Below are positions 6,590 to 7,261 of a stretch of DNA of 7,261 nt, piece by piece. This DNA is from CAYHIW01 sp964356745 (GTDB lineage Bacteria > Patescibacteriota > Microgenomatia > UBA1406 > GWC2-37-13). Position numbers and translations under genes: made by a program. Every line of letters starts with the position of its first letter. The first letter of the stretch is position 1. Location: positions 1-7,261 of the forward strand of contig CAYHIW010000040.1 of the NCBI GenBank assembly GCA_964356745.1. The letters run 5' to 3'. The notes beneath the pieces are model-generated. The model was not told the origin of the DNA. It was given only the letters and a program-made list of their open reading frames with translations, and ran no database searches.

Positions 6590-6694
6590 ATGTTTGAATA
6601 TTACAAACCAAACCGTACAAGAAATATTTATGACCCCGAGAGCGAGGTGCCATTTAAGCTGTCGCGTTCAAAGATAGAAAACTTCATGTATTGA
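6590..6694 (+). pseudogene. Truncated PD-(D/E)XK nuclease-like gene (N-terminal stub)
   Basis: An ATG one base after the GIY-YIG gene's stop opens 34 codons reading MFEYYKPNRTRNIYDP, then PFKLSRSKIENFMY and TGA. I recognise this as the N-terminus of a PD-(D/E)XK-type protein common in Patescibacteria, which normally continues after SRSKIENF with a cysteine-containing segment like CPRCFYLD and runs to a couple of hundred residues or more. Here similarity ends at the Phe/Met junction (about 6685-6688) and a REP-like sequence follows, so the gene is broken. The missing remainder is not in the window. Reading TGA as Gly does not restore the family sequence. The identification is from memory. Confidence 0.6.
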
Positions 6695-6728
6695 AGGAAA
6701 CGGGGAAGAAACGGGGTCAGGTACCCTT
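6695..6728. mobile_element. REP-like scar with duplicated GAAACGGGG and GGGGTCAGGTACC
   Basis: Immediately after the truncated gene, GAAACGGGG occurs twice (6697-6705 and 6708-6716). The second copy leads into GGGGTCAGGTACC (6713-6725), a string I associate with the ends of REP/Y1-transposase-type elements. There is no transposase here and no matching opposite end, so this looks like a residue or a non-autonomous end that marks the break point. The assignment rests on motif memory only. Confidence 0.35.
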
Positions 6729-6751
6729 TCTAAGTAGTCCACCCAACTCGC

Positions 6752-6868
6752 TTTAAAAATATTTACAATGAGGGTGAGATTGATGCAAAATCAACTGTTG
6801 CAAAAAATGCAACAGCTCAAATTGAAGGCAAACGTCAAGTTGAGCCGGACTCCGAACAGTTTCATTAA
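6752..6868 (+). pseudogene. RhuM-family fragment 1
   Basis: The frame starting at 6752 reads FKNIYNEGEIDAKSTVAKNA, continues with TAQIEGKRQVE, and stops at 6866-6868. It strongly resembles the RhuM (virulence RhuM family) segment usually written HIKNIFEEGELDE...VVRKFRTTA. The conserved N-terminal part (a winged-helix-like region ending WLTQKQLAELF) and the following FYNLDVI segment are missing in this frame. A possible frameshifted upstream piece (FLSSPPNSL, about 6728-6754) could be part of the same gene. It is too short to be functional. Confidence 0.55.
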
Positions 6869-6953
6869 GGATAAAGATTTAGTATGTGCAAAATTTGCAC
6901 ATACTGCGGACGACAGAAAGGTGTATCAAGTCAGATTTTATAATCTTGATGTT
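6861..6953 (+). pseudogene. RhuM-family fragment 2
   Basis: In the next frame, DLVCAKFAHTADDRKVYQV followed by RFYNLDV again resembles RhuM, whose typical sequence is VCAxFAHTAxDGKxYQxxFYNLDVIISVGYRV. The match ends sharply after LDV; the downstream codons (LWNLNLSLLSKFF) do not continue the family and run into the inverted-repeat element. Because this fragment covers the same RhuM columns as the fragment before it, the two are better explained as parts of two different RhuM-type genes than as one frameshifted gene. The longer open frame containing it (6768-7019) is not an intact gene. Confidence 0.55.
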
Positions 6954-6982
6954 CTTTGGAATCTTAATTTAAGCCTTCTCTC

Positions 6983-7124
6983 CAAATTTTTTCCCACATA
7001 CTATAATTACGCTATATAACTGGATACAATATACTCTGCGTTCGCTCGGAAATACAAACTCCGTGTTTGCTTTTACCTCACTCACTTGAGTATAGCGTAA
7101 TTATAGTACATGGGGAAAAATTCG
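6983..7124. repeat. 142-bp element bounded by ~34-bp inverted repeats (MITE-like)
   Basis: The arms at 6983-7016 and 7091-7124 are inverted copies with an 18-bp perfect core, TACTATAATTACGCTATA (6999-7016; complement at 7091-7108). They continue outward with a diverged AAATTTTTTCCCACA (left) against AATTTTTCCCCATG (right, reverse-complemented). The 74-bp spacer contains a second imperfect hairpin around CAAAC/GTTTG (about 7049-7078) and encodes nothing recognisable. The left arm cuts off RhuM fragment 2. Size and structure suggest a miniature transposable element or a large cruciform/hairpin. No target-site duplication was established. Confidence 0.7.
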
Positions 7125-7144
7125 TAATTATGCCGCAAAAACTC

Positions 7145-7173
7145 ACGACAAGGGGATTTTCTCGTGATATACT
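7145..7173 (+). promoter_or_regulatory. Extended -10 promoter with nested inverted repeats
   Basis: ACGACA (7145-7150; 4 of 6 matches to TTGACA) lies 17 bp from TATACT (7168-7173), which is preceded by TG at 7165-7166, one base before it, giving an extended -10. Two inverted repeats overlap it: TCACGA/TCGTGA (7143-7148 and 7162-7167) and GTGATAT-ACTA-ATATCAC (7164-7181). Transcription should begin near 7180, 2-4 nt before the ATG at 7183, so the transcript is expected to be essentially leaderless. The palindromes could be repressor sites. Confidence 0.65.
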
Positions 7174-7182
7174 AATATCACT

Positions 7183-7261
7183 ATGTTCGGGGTTTTAAAA
7201 GATTATATTTTTTGGCACTATACTGTTGCGTATGTTGACCAGATATACATATTGAAAAACT
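7183..7261 (+). CDS. N-terminal part of a hypothetical (probably membrane) protein, cut by the window edge
   Basis: An open frame from ATG at 7183 runs 26 codons to the end of the window, reading MFGVLKDYIFWHYT then VAYVDQIYILKN. The pattern of an aromatic-rich start, WHY, and a following hydrophobic stretch resembles the N-terminus of conserved Parcubacteria proteins of unknown function that continue with a membrane segment (a pattern like WHYxxAxxDIxxIWxNFLWF). A well-placed promoter sits directly upstream with almost no leader. Only the first residues are visible, so product and length cannot be given. The family resemblance is from memory. Confidence 0.6.
   Translation, partial: MFGVLKDYIFWHYTVAYVDQIYILKN

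Noticed and set aside
6692..6720. Alternative genetic code (TGA read as glycine) rescuing the truncated nuclease gene
   Set aside because: Reading through TGA gives a Gly/Arg/Lys-rich stretch and then another stop, not the cysteine-containing continuation expected after SRSKIENF. The intact genes all end in TAA and give no sign of recoding.
6768..7019. 83-aa intact gene
   Set aside because: Its first third is out of frame with the better RhuM match (6752-6868), its middle matches RhuM only from LVCAKFAH to FYNLDV, and its end is translated inverted-repeat DNA. It is debris, not a gene.

Overview
The window is an A/T-leaning bacterial stretch that carries a compact restriction-modification (R-M) operon. 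The operon lies between two debris-rich noncoding zones. The best clues to the host are two protein fragments on the right. One is a truncated PD-(D/E)XK-type protein with an N-terminus like MFEYYKPNRTRNIYDP. The other is a right-edge start, MFGVLKDYIFWHYT, that resembles a conserved membrane protein I associate with Parcubacteria/Patescibacteria (CPR). This assignment is inference from memory and has moderate confidence. Every intact gene is on the + strand and ends in TAA.

Layout. Positions 1-598 contain no convincing gene. They hold a terminator hairpin (1-24), a perfect 8-bp-stem hairpin (47-66), about 2.5 copies of a structured 99-102 bp tandem repeat (121 to about 375), a REP-like GTGACTGTCCCC footprint (about 410-421), a doubtful coding remnant (455-571), and a promoter/operator (557-592). 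The operon follows: a 68-aa XRE/C-protein-like regulator (599-805); a 1326-aa protein with a GIY-YIG-like domain, an SF2 helicase, a coiled-coil linker, an Eco57I-class N6-adenine methyltransferase and a probable target recognition domain (808-4788); a 310-aa 'restriction endonuclease subunit M'-type protein (4792-5724); and a 283-aa stand-alone GIY-YIG nuclease with a C-terminal DUF4357 (5737-6588). Gaps between genes are 2, 3 and 12 nt.

The right flank is a gene graveyard. It holds a 34-codon stub of a PD-(D/E)XK-like gene (6590-6694), a REP-like GGGGTCAGGTACC scar (6695-6728), two overlapping RhuM-family fragments in different frames (6752-6953), and a 142-bp element bounded by about 34-bp inverted repeats (6983-7124). 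A strong-looking promoter (7145-7173) then drives a gene that runs off the right edge (7183-7261).

How the genes may work together (inference): the regulator probably controls the operon through overlapping AACAAT/ATTGTT half-sites at its own -35. The large protein has the domain order of Type ISP R-M enzymes (nuclease, translocase, coupler, methyltransferase, TRD), but its putative nuclease is GIY-YIG-like rather than Mrr-like. The small M protein has a SAM-binding-like motif but no NPPY motif, so it is probably a partner of the large protein's NPPY-bearing methyltransferase. The stand-alone GIY-YIG/DUF4357 protein is a second candidate nuclease. The constituent families are known. The less usual aspects are the combination, the split methyltransferase motifs, the apparently leaderless promoters and the decayed mobile-element borders.
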